Shown here piece by piece: positions 33,912 through 41,549 of a stretch of 64,000 nucleotides of DNA (positions within the stretch are counted from its first letter, which is position 1; each line of letters opens with the position of its first letter). The notes under the pieces were generated by a model. It worked only from the letters and a program-made list of their open reading frames with translations. It had not been told where the DNA came from and did no database searches. This DNA is from Streptomyces sp. NBC_00525 (GTDB taxonomy: Bacteria > Actinomycetota > Actinomycetes > Streptomycetales > Streptomycetaceae), in assembly GCF_036346595.1 (NCBI RefSeq), contig NZ_CP107834.1, forward strand, positions 1,736,001-1,800,000, in the 5' to 3' direction. Position numbers and translations under genes: made by a program.

Positions 33912-34682
33912 TCAGGCGGAGGCCGGCAGCGGTGTGTTCATCGGTATGTCGCACACGGCCGGGTCGGCCGTCCGGGTTTCGTCGTACCGGTGCAGGAGCA
34001 GCCGGGCCATCGCGGGGTGGGCGCCGAGCGGGGCGGCGGCGATCCAGGGCGCGTGCGCGGCGGCGGCCGCGGCGAAGCGTCCGGGGGCGGTGAAGCAGGA
34101 GGCGACGGCGATCCGGTGGTGGCCGCGTGCGGCGAGGGCGCGCACGGCGGCGGGGACGGTGGGCGCGGCGGCGGAGGCGTACGCGGGTACGACGGGCACG
34201 CCGCCGAGCCGTTCCCCGAGGAGCCGGGCGGTACGCCGGGTTCCGGCGGCCGATTCGGGGTCGCGCGATCCGGCGGCGGCCAGCACCACGGCGGCGCCGC
34301 CGCCCCGGTCCGCCGTGCGCCAGCCGGCCTCGACGAGGCGGTCGTGCAGCGCCTCCACCAGGAGCGGGTGCGGTCCCAGCGGCGCGGCGACGCGGGCGCG
34401 CAGGGCGGGGGCGGCGGCGACGGACGCCGGGATGTCGTGCTTGACGTGGTGCCCGCGCCCGAGCAGCAGGGGTACGAGGACGGCCTCGCCGGCGCCGAGG
34501 GCGGCCAGGGCGTCCGGCAGCAGGGGTGCGTTGAGTTCCACGTGTCCGAGGCGGACGTCGAGCCCCGGCCGCAGCTCGCGCACCCGTTCGAGGAGTGCGG
34601 CCACGGTGCGCGGGGTACGGGGGTCGCGGCTGCCGTGCGCGACGACGACCAGGGCGGGGGCGGGCTGACGGGTGCGCTGCAT
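33912..34682 (-). CDS. CbiX/SirB-type sirohydrochlorin chelatase
   Basis: A 256-residue two-domain chelatase. VVVAHGSRDPRTPRT near the N-terminus carries the metal-coordinating His, and PLLLGRGHHVKHDIP and AAAGSRDPESAAGTRRTARLL show the repeated half. It inserts Fe or Co into sirohydrochlorin for siroheme or cobalamin; siroheme is needed by NirB encoded at 41550, which favours the iron role, though the genes are 7 kb apart. ATG 34682 has CACCAT 6 nt upstream. The stop lies 36 nt before the dgt start, so read-through into dgt is possible. Confidence 0.88.
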   Translation of the reverse strand: MQRTRQPAPALVVVAHGSRDPRTPRTVAALLERVRELRPGLDVRLGHVELNAPLLPDALAALGAGEAVLVPLLLGRGHHVKHDIPASVAAAPALRARVAAPLGPHPLLVEALHDRLVEAGWRTADRGGGAAVVLAAAGSRDPESAAGTRRTARLLGERLGGVPVVPAYASAAAPTVPAAVRALAARGHHRIAVASCFTAPGRFAAAAAAHAPWIAAAPLGAHPAMARLLLHRYDETRTADPAVCDIPMNTPLPASA

Positions 34683-34770
34683 GGGCCGATGGTGGCGGAC
34701 GTACGTTGCCGGGTCGTTGCGCGCCGGTCACGTACGTTGTCCGCCGCCTCACGGGGAGGCGGTCCGGCCG

Positions 34771-35595
34771 TCAGCGCGCGCCCCTCCCCCGTGCCGCGAA
34801 CAGGTGCTCGATGACCTGGGCCACCCCGTCCTCCTCGTTGGTCCGGGCGTGCGCCGGTACGGCGGCCAGCACCGACGGGTGGGCGTTGGCCATGGCGTAG
34901 CCCGTACCGGCCCAGGCCAGGACCGTGAGGTCGTTGGGCATGTCACCGAACGCGATGACGTCCGCCGCCCCGATGCCCCGCGTCTCGCACAGCGCCGCGA
35001 GCGCGCCGGCCTTGTGGACGCCGGGCGCGCTGATCTCCAGCAGCCCGCGCCCGCCGGAGTGGGTCAGTTGGACCGTGTCGCCGGCTCCCTCGCGGGCGGC
35101 GGCCATCAGGGTGTCCGCGTCGAGCCGGTCCGACCAGGCGAGCAGCTTGGTGACGGGGGCCTCGGTGAGCCACAGGTCCGCGAGGGAGGCGACCGGCAGT
35201 TCGGCGCCCGCGTCCTCGGACAGGCGCAGCCGGTAGGCCGGTTCGTACAGCACGTGGTTGCCGGTCTCCAGGGCGAAGCCGATGCCGGGGACGGCGGCGG
35301 CGAGCGCGGTGGCGACCTGCCGGGCGACGGCCAGCGGCAGGGCGCTGGAGGCGACGACCGTACGCCCGGCCAGATCGTAGACGAGGGCGCCGTTGCTGCA
35401 CACGGCCGTGCCGGTGAGCCCGGTGGCGTCGGCCAGCCGGTCCACGAAGCGGGGCGGCCTGGCGGTCACGATGACGATCTCCGTACCGGCTTCCTCGGCC
35501 GTGCGCAGGGCGCGCAGGGTGCGGGGCGAGAGGGAGCCGTCACGGCGCAGAAGGGTGCCGTCGAGGTCGGAGGCGATCAGCCGCGGGAGTGACAT
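34771..35595 (-). CDS. HAD-superfamily Cof-type hydrolase
   Basis: A 274-residue phosphatase-like protein. Motif I is IASDLDGTLLRRDG with the nucleophilic Asp, IVIVTARPPRFVDRL gives motif II, and AFGDMPNDLTVLAWAG motif IV; a C2-type cap lies between, as in Cof/YbiV enzymes acting on sugar phosphates or cofactors. ATG 35595 has TACCAT 6 nt upstream and no ribosome site, so a leaderless start is proposed. It is divergent from the SanA-like gene. Confidence 0.92.
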   Translation of the reverse strand: MSLPRLIASDLDGTLLRRDGSLSPRTLRALRTAEEAGTEIVIVTARPPRFVDRLADATGLTGTAVCSNGALVYDLAGRTVVASSALPLAVARQVATALAAAVPGIGFALETGNHVLYEPAYRLRLSEDAGAELPVASLADLWLTEAPVTKLLAWSDRLDADTLMAAAREGAGDTVQLTHSGGRGLLEISAPGVHKAGALAALCETRGIGAADVIAFGDMPNDLTVLAWAGTGYAMANAHPSVLAAVPAHARTNEEDGVAQVIEHLFAARGRGAR

Positions 35596-35601
35596 CGCCC
35601 G

Positions 35602-35607
35602 ATGGTA
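35602..35607 (-). promoter_or_regulatory. Candidate -10 hexamer for leaderless HAD gene
   Basis: TACCAT on the minus strand, 6 nt, then ATG 35595. Confidence 0.5.
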
Positions 35608-35714
35608 CGCGGGCCGTCCGGGGCCGGTGGAGAACCCTTTCGGCCGTCCGCTCGTCCTGAAGGGCGGGGCCGCATGCGCCCCGGTACCGGAGACGGGCGA
35701 GTGGGGGCGGGGAC

Positions 35715-36521
35715 GTGAGGGCACGGATGCGGCGGACGCCGGAGGCCGGACGGGCGGGCGGCGACCGGCCGCGCGGGGCGGCCGGCCGGCTCCTTCGAGC
35801 CGTCGGCCGGCTGCGGCCCCGGCTGCCGCGCACCCGGCGGGGGCGGCGGCGGGCGGTGCAGGGGCTGATGGCGGCCTGTGTGCTGGCGCTCGCACCCGCG
35901 ACCTGGCTGCACACGGTGGCCGACGCGCGGATCAGGACCGTCCAGGACGTGCCCGCGCGGCAGGTCGCGGTGGTGTTCGGGGCCGGGCTGTGGAACGGGA
36001 AGCCGTCCCCGTACCTCGCGAACCGGCTGCGGACGGCCGCCGCGCTCTACCGGGACGGCAAGGTGAAGGTCGTCCTGGTGACCGGGGACAACAGCCGCGA
36101 GGAGTACGACGAGCCGGACGCGATGCGCACGTTCCTGGTCGGGAAGGGCGTGCCGGACGACCGGATCGTCAGCGACTTCGCGGGCTTCGACACCTGGGAC
36201 TCGTGCGTGCGGGCGAAGCGGATCTTCGGCGTCGACCGGGCGGTGCTGGTGAGCCAGGGCTTCCACATCCGCCGCGCCATCGCGCTGTGCCGGGCGGCGG
36301 GCATCGACGCCTACGGGGTCGGCGTGGACGCCAGGCACGACGCGACCTGGTACTACGGCGGGACACGGGAGGTGGCCGCGGCGGGGAAGGCCGCGTTCGA
36401 CGCCCTGTTCAAGCCGGACCCGCACTTCCTGGGGCCGCGGGAGCCGGGCATCGACGACGCCCTGGCGGCGGCCGCCCGCCGGCCGGAGCCGGGCCCGGCC
36501 GCCACGCTCAGGGCGCGGTGA
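35715..36521 (+). CDS. SanA/YdcF-like (DUF218) membrane protein
   Basis: A 268-residue protein with an Arg-rich cytoplasmic N-terminus, one membrane segment (VQGLMAACVLALAPATWLHTV) and an external DUF218 domain with VVFGAGLWNGKPSPYLANRL, VTGDNSREEYDEP and VSQGFHIRRAIAL. SanA in E. coli affects envelope permeability and vancomycin resistance; the biochemical role is not known. GTG 35715 is used, and ATG 35727 is an alternative. The last 14 bases overlap the end of cutA on the other strand. Confidence 0.85.
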   Translation: MRARMRRTPEAGRAGGDRPRGAAGRLLRAVGRLRPRLPRTRRGRRRAVQGLMAACVLALAPATWLHTVADARIRTVQDVPARQVAVVFGAGLWNGKPSPYLANRLRTAAALYRDGKVKVVLVTGDNSREEYDEPDAMRTFLVGKGVPDDRIVSDFAGFDTWDSCVRAKRIFGVDRAVLVSQGFHIRRAIALCRAAGIDAYGVGVDARHDATWYYGGTREVAAAGKAAFDALFKPDPHFLGPREPGIDDALAAAARRPEPGPAATLRAR

Positions 36522-36849
36522 CCGGAGCCGTCTCGGCGGCGACCCAGCCGAGGTAGCCGGCGCTGCCCCGGAGGACGGGCAGGGCGATGATCTCCGGGGT
36601 GTCGTAGTCGTGCGCCTCGATCAGACGGGCCTCCAGCTCCTCGTACCGTTCGGCCGTGGTCTTGCAGAACAGCTGCCACTCCTCGGTGGCCTCGATGGCG
36701 TTCTGCCAGCGGTAGACGGAGGTGACGGGCGCGGAGATCTGCACACAGGCGGCGAGCCGCGCCTCGACCAGTCCCCGCGCCAGTTCCCTGGCCTTCTCCT
36801 CGCTGTCCGTCGTGGTCAGTACGGTCAGCCATGCCGGCGTCGTCGTCAC
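36508..36849 (-). CDS. cutA: Divalent-cation tolerance protein CutA
   Basis: A 113-residue CutA1 protein, a trimeric ferredoxin-like fold. Motifs are ARLAACVQI, SVYRWQNAIEATEEWQLFCKT and YDTPEIIALPV. The physiological role is still debated (copper tolerance in E. coli). GTG 36849 is preceded by GAGGAG. It overlaps the SanA-like gene tail to tail by 14 nt. Confidence 0.93.
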   Translation of the reverse strand: MTTTPAWLTVLTTTDSEEKARELARGLVEARLAACVQISAPVTSVYRWQNAIEATEEWQLFCKTTAERYEELEARLIEAHDYDTPEIIALPVLRGSAGYLGWVAAETAPVTAP

Positions 36850-36915
36850 TTCGGCCTCTCCTCGCAGCGGTCGGCGGTCCTCCCCGATTGTGGGCGACCG
36901 GCTCCCGCCGCGCCA

Positions 36916-37542
36916 TCAGCCGCCGTACGGACGGACCCGCCTGGCGTCCCGCAGCGCCCGGCCCCACCAGATGAGCTGGTCGAGCAGCGTCTTGACGGCC
37001 GCGTCCGGTCCGGCGGGGTCGCGGTGCCTGCCCTCGTCGTCGAACTGGCCGCCGGCGTTGTGGAAGGAGACGGTGTCGCGGATCGACACGCTGTGCACCT
37101 CGGCGAAGACCTGCCGCAGGTGCTCGACCGCGCGCAGGCCCCCGGCGACACCGCCGTAGGAGACGAACGCCACCGGCTTGGCCTGCCACTCCGAGCGGTA
37201 CCAGTCGATGAGGTTCTTCAGCGGCGCCGGGTAGGAGTGGTTGTACTCGGGGGTGACGACGACGAAGGCGTCCGCCTCGGCGAGCCGGGCCCCGATCCCG
37301 GCCACCTGTTCCCGGTCCCCGGGTTCCAGGCGGTACTTGAGGGAGGCAGGCAGATCGAGTTCGGCGATGTCCAGCACATCGGTCTCGATCGCCGGATGCG
37401 CGTCCGTGTGGGCGAGGAACCAGTTGGCGACGACGGGCGCGAACCGGCCCTCGCGGTTGCTGGCGAGGATGACGGCCACCTTCAGGGGGGCGGCGGTCTC
37501 GGGCAGGGCGGTGGCGGAGGATTCCGCGGTGGTGAGGTCCAT
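36916..37542 (-). CDS. NADPH-dependent FMN reductase
   Basis: A 208-residue flavodoxin-fold quinone/FMN reductase. The FMN phosphate loop is ILASNREGRFAPVVANWF, with VVVTPEYNHSYPAPLKNLIDW and FVSYGGVAGGLRAVEHLR further on. ATG 37542 has an AGGAA element upstream. A 14-bp palindrome (37561-37574) spans a promoter with a long spacer, like SoxR targets. In S. coelicolor the homologous reductase (SCO2478, from memory) is a SoxR target induced by redox-active antibiotics. Confidence 0.92.
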   Translation of the reverse strand: MDLTTAESSATALPETAAPLKVAVILASNREGRFAPVVANWFLAHTDAHPAIETDVLDIAELDLPASLKYRLEPGDREQVAGIGARLAEADAFVVVTPEYNHSYPAPLKNLIDWYRSEWQAKPVAFVSYGGVAGGLRAVEHLRQVFAEVHSVSIRDTVSFHNAGGQFDDEGRHRDPAGPDAAVKTLLDQLIWWGRALRDARRVRPYGG

Positions 37543-37560
37543 GACGAAAACGTTCCTGTA

Positions 37561-37580
37561 TCAACCATGGTTGAGGTCAA
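37561..37580 (-). promoter_or_regulatory. SoxR-like box in the FMN reductase promoter
   Basis: TCAACCATGGTTGA is a perfect palindrome at 37561-37574. On the minus strand TTGACC (37580-37575) forms a -35, followed after 19 bp by GAACGT. The 19-bp spacer with a central dyad is the architecture of MerR/SoxR-family promoters. Confidence 0.72.
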
Positions 37581-37656
37581 GCCCCGCTGGAGGCGGCCGT
37601 GCCGGGCGGCCCCCGGCGGTCCGCGACCGCCCCGCCGCGGGGCGCCGGCCTGCGCA

Positions 37657-37662
37657 TACGGT
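37657..37662 (+). promoter_or_regulatory. Candidate -10 hexamer for the aminotransferase gene
   Basis: TACGGT, then 6 nt, then ATG 37669; no ribosome site. Confidence 0.45.
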
Positions 37663-37668
37663 GGCCGT

Positions 37669-38469
37669 ATGACGACTTCACCCGCAACGGCCCTTCCGTA
37701 CGCCGAGTTCGACGGCCGGCCCGCCACCGAGGACGATCTGCGCCGGGCCCTGTTCTTCAACTACGGCCACTTCACGGCGATGCAGGTGCGCGGGGGCAGG
37801 GTCCGGGGCCTGGACCTGCAGCTGGCCCGGCTGGACGCGGCCAACCGGGAGCTGTTCGAACTCCCCCTGGACGGCGCCCTGGTGCGCCGGCTGATCCGGC
37901 ACGCGCTGGAGAGCGCGGGGGCGGCGGACGCCTCGGTGCGGGTGCACGCGTATCTGCCGCCGGACACGGACGCGACGACGGTCATGGTGACGGTGCGCGG
38001 GCCGGCCCGGATGACGCCCGAGCCCCAGCGGCTGATGTCGGTGCCCTACGCCCGGACCGCCCCGCACCTCAAGCGCCCCGGCGAGTTCGGCCAGACCTAT
38101 TACGCGAACCTGGCCCGCCGGTCCGGATACGACGACGCGCTGCTGACCCTGCCGGACGGCTCGGTGACCGAGGGCGCGATCACCAACATCGGCTTCTGGG
38201 ACGGCACATCGGTGATCTGGCCGCAGGCGCCCGCGCTCGCCGGTGTGACCATGGGCGTCCTGGAACGCGAGCTGCCGGGCGCGGGCCTGCCCTCGCTGCG
38301 CCGCCCGGTCGCCCTGGACGGCCTCGGCGCCTTCCGGTCCGCATTCGTCACCAACTCGCAGGGGATGGCCCCGGTCGCCCGGATCGACGACACCGCGTTC
38401 ACGGTGGACGAGGAGCTGATGCGGCGGCTGGCGGCGGCGTACGAGAGGGCGCCGGACGAGGCCGTCTGA
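37669..38469 (+). CDS. Class IV aminotransferase family protein
   Basis: A 266-residue PLP-fold-type-IV protein. FFNYGHFTAMQVRGGRVRGLDLQLARL at the N-terminus, HLKRPGEFGQTYYANLARRSGYDDALL around the likely catalytic Lys, and GSVTEGAITNIGFWDG with the cofactor-binding Glu are visible. The family includes branched-chain aminotransferase, D-alanine aminotransferase and aminodeoxychorismate lyase; the substrate cannot be decided. It is divergent from the FMN reductase gene. Leaderless initiation at ATG 37669 is proposed. Confidence 0.88.
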   Translation: MTTSPATALPYAEFDGRPATEDDLRRALFFNYGHFTAMQVRGGRVRGLDLQLARLDAANRELFELPLDGALVRRLIRHALESAGAADASVRVHAYLPPDTDATTVMVTVRGPARMTPEPQRLMSVPYARTAPHLKRPGEFGQTYYANLARRSGYDDALLTLPDGSVTEGAITNIGFWDGTSVIWPQAPALAGVTMGVLERELPGAGLPSLRRPVALDGLGAFRSAFVTNSQGMAPVARIDDTAFTVDEELMRRLAAAYERAPDEAV

Positions 38470-38869
38470 ACGGGGCCGTCCGAACACGTCGTCCGAACAG
38501 GCCGTCCGAACGGTCCGCCCCCTCCGGGCCAGGAGGGGAGAGGTCCGGAGGGGGCGGCGGCCGGGGGCGGCGGTGCGCGCCGTCCCGTGGGGGGTTGAGA
38601 TGCGCATTCCCTCTCGGCACCGCTCCACGCATGTGAGCTACGACACACTCGCCGCCGCTCCCGTCACTCGAACGGCACCGGGGCACCCAGGGGCGCGCCC
38701 CTCCCCCGCCACCACCGGCGTGACCTGCGGCGATGAGCCGTGGCAAGGAGGGCGCGCCGGGCCGAACGGGTGAGAGCTGACTCGGTGTCAGCAGGCATGG
38801 GCGCCGGTACGGCTGTTGGCTCGGGGTCAGGACACACCCGCCAGCGCCCCCGGCCCGGAGGAAACCCCC
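38470..38869 (+). other. 400-nt intergenic region with short repeats and a hairpin
   Basis: CGTCCGAAC occurs at 38477, 38490 and 38503, exactly 13 bp apart, with a variant at 38463 inside the previous gene end. A hairpin with 13-bp perfect arms (38515-38527 and 38545-38557) probably terminates the aminotransferase transcript. GCTGAC-TCGGT-GTCAGC at 38776-38792 may be an operator for the secreted-protein operon. A 57-codon frame from ATG 38600 is open but has no ribosome site and weak coding character, so no gene is called. Confidence 0.6.
38515..38557 (+). terminator. Hairpin after the aminotransferase gene
   Basis: CCGCCCCCTCCGG pairs with CCGGAGGGGGCGG over a 17-nt loop; no T tract. Confidence 0.6.
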
Positions 38870-39721
38870 ATGCGCCGTCCTGCCCGACTCGTGACCGGCA
38901 CCGCCGCCGCGGCCCTCGCCGCCGCCGCGCTCGGCCTCTGCGCCGCCGCCCCGTCCGCGTACGGGGACGAGCCCGCCGCCCTGCGGATCACCCCGGCGAG
39001 CGCCGCGCCCGGCACCACGGTCACCGTGGACACCACCGCCTGCGGTGGCGCCGGCGGTGCGACGGGCGACGCGAGCGCGCTGGACGCACCGGAGTTCCCG
39101 CTGGCGCCCGTGGGCCTCGAAGAGGCGCTGGCCGGCTCCTTCCGGGTGCCGGGCGGCATCGCGCCGGGGCCGTACCGCATCGGCGTGGACTGCGCGAACG
39201 GCGCGAAGGCCACCGGGCAGATCGAGGTCAAGGCGGCCCCCCGGCCCGCCGGGAACGGCACGGACAGCGCGCCCGGCACGGATGCCGCGGACGCCGCCGG
39301 GGGCACGGACGGCGCGGCCGACTCGCCCGCGTACGACTTCTCCGACCTGGAGGGCCCGGGCAGCGAGGAGGACTCCGGCGGCCTCGACGGCCTGGACGCG
39401 GAGGCGGCCGGCTCCGCCCTCGTACCGGACGCGCCCCCGGCGGCGGACCGCGCCTCGCCCACCGAGCGCCCCGCCCCCTCCGGCCACGCGACCGGGTCCG
39501 GCGGCTACGACCAGTCCGGGTCCGGGCGCGAGACCCCCTCGGGGCACCGCACCTCGCCGGCGCCCACCGCCCCCTCGGGGCATGTGAAGACCGGAGTCGG
39601 CGGCAGCGTCGGCCCGGACACCACCCAGATCGCGGCGGGAGCCGGCGTACTCGCCGCTGCCGCCGTCGGCGGAGCCTGGCTCCTGCGTCGCCGGGCGAGC
39701 GGCACGCGGGACGCCGGCTGA
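38870..39721 (+). CDS. Secreted cell-surface protein with C-terminal membrane anchor
   Basis: A 283-residue protein with a signal peptide (Arg-rich start, alanine-rich core, likely cut after PSAYG), an Ig-like exported domain to about residue 125 with two cysteines, a long Pro/Ser/Asp-rich low-complexity stalk, and a terminal hydrophobic segment followed by LLRRRAS. This looks like a sortase substrate, but there is no LPxTG or LAxTG; the sequence before the helix is GPDTTQ. ATG 38870 follows GGAGGAAA. The sortase gene is 96 nt downstream. Function unknown. Confidence 0.8.
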   Translation: MRRPARLVTGTAAAALAAAALGLCAAAPSAYGDEPAALRITPASAAPGTTVTVDTTACGGAGGATGDASALDAPEFPLAPVGLEEALAGSFRVPGGIAPGPYRIGVDCANGAKATGQIEVKAAPRPAGNGTDSAPGTDAADAAGGTDGAADSPAYDFSDLEGPGSEEDSGGLDGLDAEAAGSALVPDAPPAADRASPTERPAPSGHATGSGGYDQSGSGRETPSGHRTSPAPTAPSGHVKTGVGGSVGPDTTQIAAGAGVLAAAAVGGAWLLRRRASGTRDAG

Positions 39722-39817
39722 CGGAGGCATCCACCCCTCCGTACCGCCAGGTGGCCGTCCCGGTGGCCCCGAGCCACCGGGACGGAACCATTCCGTTTCC
39801 GCCCCCGGAGGACGCAC

Positions 39818-40441
39818 GTGTCCCAGAAGGCCAAGGGCTGGCTGCTCGTCGTCGTGGCGCTGGCCGGGGTCTGGCTGATCCAGAACGGCGCGGGCACCCG
39901 GCTCACCCCGCCGGGACCGGCCGCCGCCCAGGCGTTCGCCGCCGGTCCCGCCCTGCTGCCCGGCTCGCCCGTCGCCGAACCGCTGCGCCCGTCCGCGCCC
40001 GTACGGCTGCGGATTCCCGCCATCCGGGTGGACGCGCCGATGATGCGGCTCGGGCTCGGGGCGGACGGCAGCCTGGACGTTCCGCCGGCCGGGAACACCG
40101 ATGTCGTCGGCTGGTACAAGGACGGCACCCCGCCGGGCGCCGAGGGCACCGCGATCGTCGCCGGGCATGTGGACAACGCCCGGGGGCCGTCCGTCTTCTA
40201 CGACCTGGGCTCGCTGAAGAAGGGCAGCACCGTCGAGGTGGACCGGCGGGACGGCCGTACCGCCGTCTTCACGCTCGACGCGATCGAGGTGTACGAGAAC
40301 GAGGACTTCCCCGACCAGCGGGTCTACGGCGCGTCCGACTACGCCGCGCTGCGGCTGATCACCTGCGGCGGCGGCTATTCCGACGCCACCGGCTACCGGG
40401 GGAACGTGGTGGCATACGCCCACCTCACGAGCGTGCGCTGA
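39818..40441 (+). CDS. Class F sortase
   Basis: A 207-residue membrane-anchored transpeptidase. There is one N-terminal hydrophobic segment (residues 8-22), a Pro/Ala linker, then a sortase beta-barrel with catalytic His117 (IVAGHVDNA), Cys183 (LRLITCGGGY) and Arg in GYRGNVV. The arrangement LRIPAIRVDAPM and DVVGWYKDGTPPG is typical of class F in actinobacteria. GTG 39818 has GGAGGA upstream. It is paired with the secreted protein gene upstream, the probable substrate. Confidence 0.92.
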   Translation: MSQKAKGWLLVVVALAGVWLIQNGAGTRLTPPGPAAAQAFAAGPALLPGSPVAEPLRPSAPVRLRIPAIRVDAPMMRLGLGADGSLDVPPAGNTDVVGWYKDGTPPGAEGTAIVAGHVDNARGPSVFYDLGSLKKGSTVEVDRRDGRTAVFTLDAIEVYENEDFPDQRVYGASDYAALRLITCGGGYSDATGYRGNVVAYAHLTSVR

Positions 40442-40490
40442 CCTCGCCCGCGTGCGCCGGCCTCACGCACGTACGCCCGCGCCCCGCGCG

Positions 40491-41279
40491 TCAGCCCTGC
40501 CACTGGTCGAATCCCAGCTTCGCCACCAGTGAGAAGACCACCACCAGCAGCACCCCGCGCACGAACTCGCTGCCCTTGCTCAGCGCCATCCGGGCGCCCA
40601 GCAGCCCGCCCGCCAGATTGAAGACCGCCATCAGCGCGGCGAGCCCCCACAGCACATTGCCCTGGTAAGCGAACATCGCGAGGGCCCCGGCGTTGGTGCA
40701 GACGTTGACGATCTTGGCGGTGGCCGAAGCGGTGACCAGGTCGAGGTGGAGCACCGCCGTCAGGGCCAGCACCAGGAAGGTGCCGGTGCCCGGCCCGAAC
40801 AGTCCGTCGTACAGGCCGATGCCGCCGCCCACCAGGACGATCGCCGTGACCGCGCGGGCCCTGGTCACCGGGGGCGGGACGGCGTCGCCGGCCGCCCGGC
40901 CGAACTGGGGCCGCAGCATGACGAACGCGGCGACCGCCAGCAGCACCACCATGATCACCGGGCGCAGCACCTCGCTGCTGATCCCGGCCGCGAAGAACGC
41001 CCCGGTCATCGAGCCCGCCAGGGCCGCGAGCCCGATCCGGACCGCCGTGCCGACCTTCACCGGCGCCCTGCGCGCGTAGGTGACGGCGGCGCCCGAGGTA
41101 CCGACGATGGCGACGGCCTTGTTGGTGCCGAGGATCTGCGCGGCCGGCAGCTGCGGCAGGCCGAGGAGCAGCGCCGGGAGCAGCAGCAGTCCGCCGCCGC
41201 CGACCACCGCGTCGACCCACCCGGCCGCCGCGGCGGCGAGGCACAGCACGACGAGGGTGGTCAGGGTGATGTCCGGCAT
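40491..41279 (-). CDS. TauE/SafE (TSUP) family permease
   Basis: A 262-residue membrane protein with about eight hydrophobic segments and the duplicated TSUP motifs GWVDAVVGGGGLLLLPALLLGLPQ and GIGLYDGLFGPGTGTFLVLAL. Members move sulfite, sulfoacetate or related anions. ATG 41279 is preferred over longer frames because TAGGGT lies 7 nt before it. It is divergent from nirB, so the shared 270-nt promoter region with GlnR-like sites may also affect it. Confidence 0.9.
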   Translation of the reverse strand: MPDITLTTLVVLCLAAAAAGWVDAVVGGGGLLLLPALLLGLPQLPAAQILGTNKAVAIVGTSGAAVTYARRAPVKVGTAVRIGLAALAGSMTGAFFAAGISSEVLRPVIMVVLLAVAAFVMLRPQFGRAAGDAVPPPVTRARAVTAIVLVGGGIGLYDGLFGPGTGTFLVLALTAVLHLDLVTASATAKIVNVCTNAGALAMFAYQGNVLWGLAALMAVFNLAGGLLGARMALSKGSEFVRGVLLVVVFSLVAKLGFDQWQG

Positions 41280-41286
41280 GGGCCAG

Positions 41287-41292
41287 ACCCTA
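41287..41292 (-). promoter_or_regulatory. Candidate -10 hexamer for the leaderless TSUP gene
   Basis: TAGGGT on the minus strand followed by 7 nt and ATG 41279. Confidence 0.55.
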
Positions 41293-41423
41293 TGGAGCGG
41301 ACGCGGACACCGTCCAACCGTCGCGGGGCCCCGGCGGGAAAGTTGAGCCAAGTCTGAGGTTTCCGCAGCCCACGGGCCGTTTCGAGGGCCTCACAGGGTC
41401 GCGCGGCGGGTGCTGAGCGCACG

Positions 41424-41472
41424 GTTCCGCTCGGGAAACAGCGGGGAACCGGCCGGGTAACACCGCCGGGAC
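41424..41472 (+). promoter_or_regulatory. Five 11-bp-phased GlnR-like half-sites upstream of nirB
   Basis: GTTCC (41424), GAAAC (41435), GAACC (41446), GTAAC (41457) and GGGAC (41468) are spaced exactly 11 bp start to start. The GlnR consensus is alternating GTnAC and GAAAC separated by 6 bp, so period and content both fit. The array ends 77 nt before the nirB start. nirB is a known GlnR target in S. coelicolor. Confidence 0.75.
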
Positions 41473-41549
41473 ACGCTGTCGGGCATGAGCACACAGGCCC
41501 GGCGCCTGTGGCCCTGCCGAGACCGCTCACCGACGACGGAGGTCCCGAG

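Noticed and set aside
38600..38773. A 57-codon frame after the aminotransferase gene
   Set aside because: No ribosome site or -10 at the usual distance and no recognisable sequence; recorded as intergenic.
39592..39660. LPxTG-type sorting signal in the secreted protein
   Set aside because: The residues before the C-terminal helix read GPDTTQ and do not fit LPxTG or LAxTG, so a sorting motif was not annotated.
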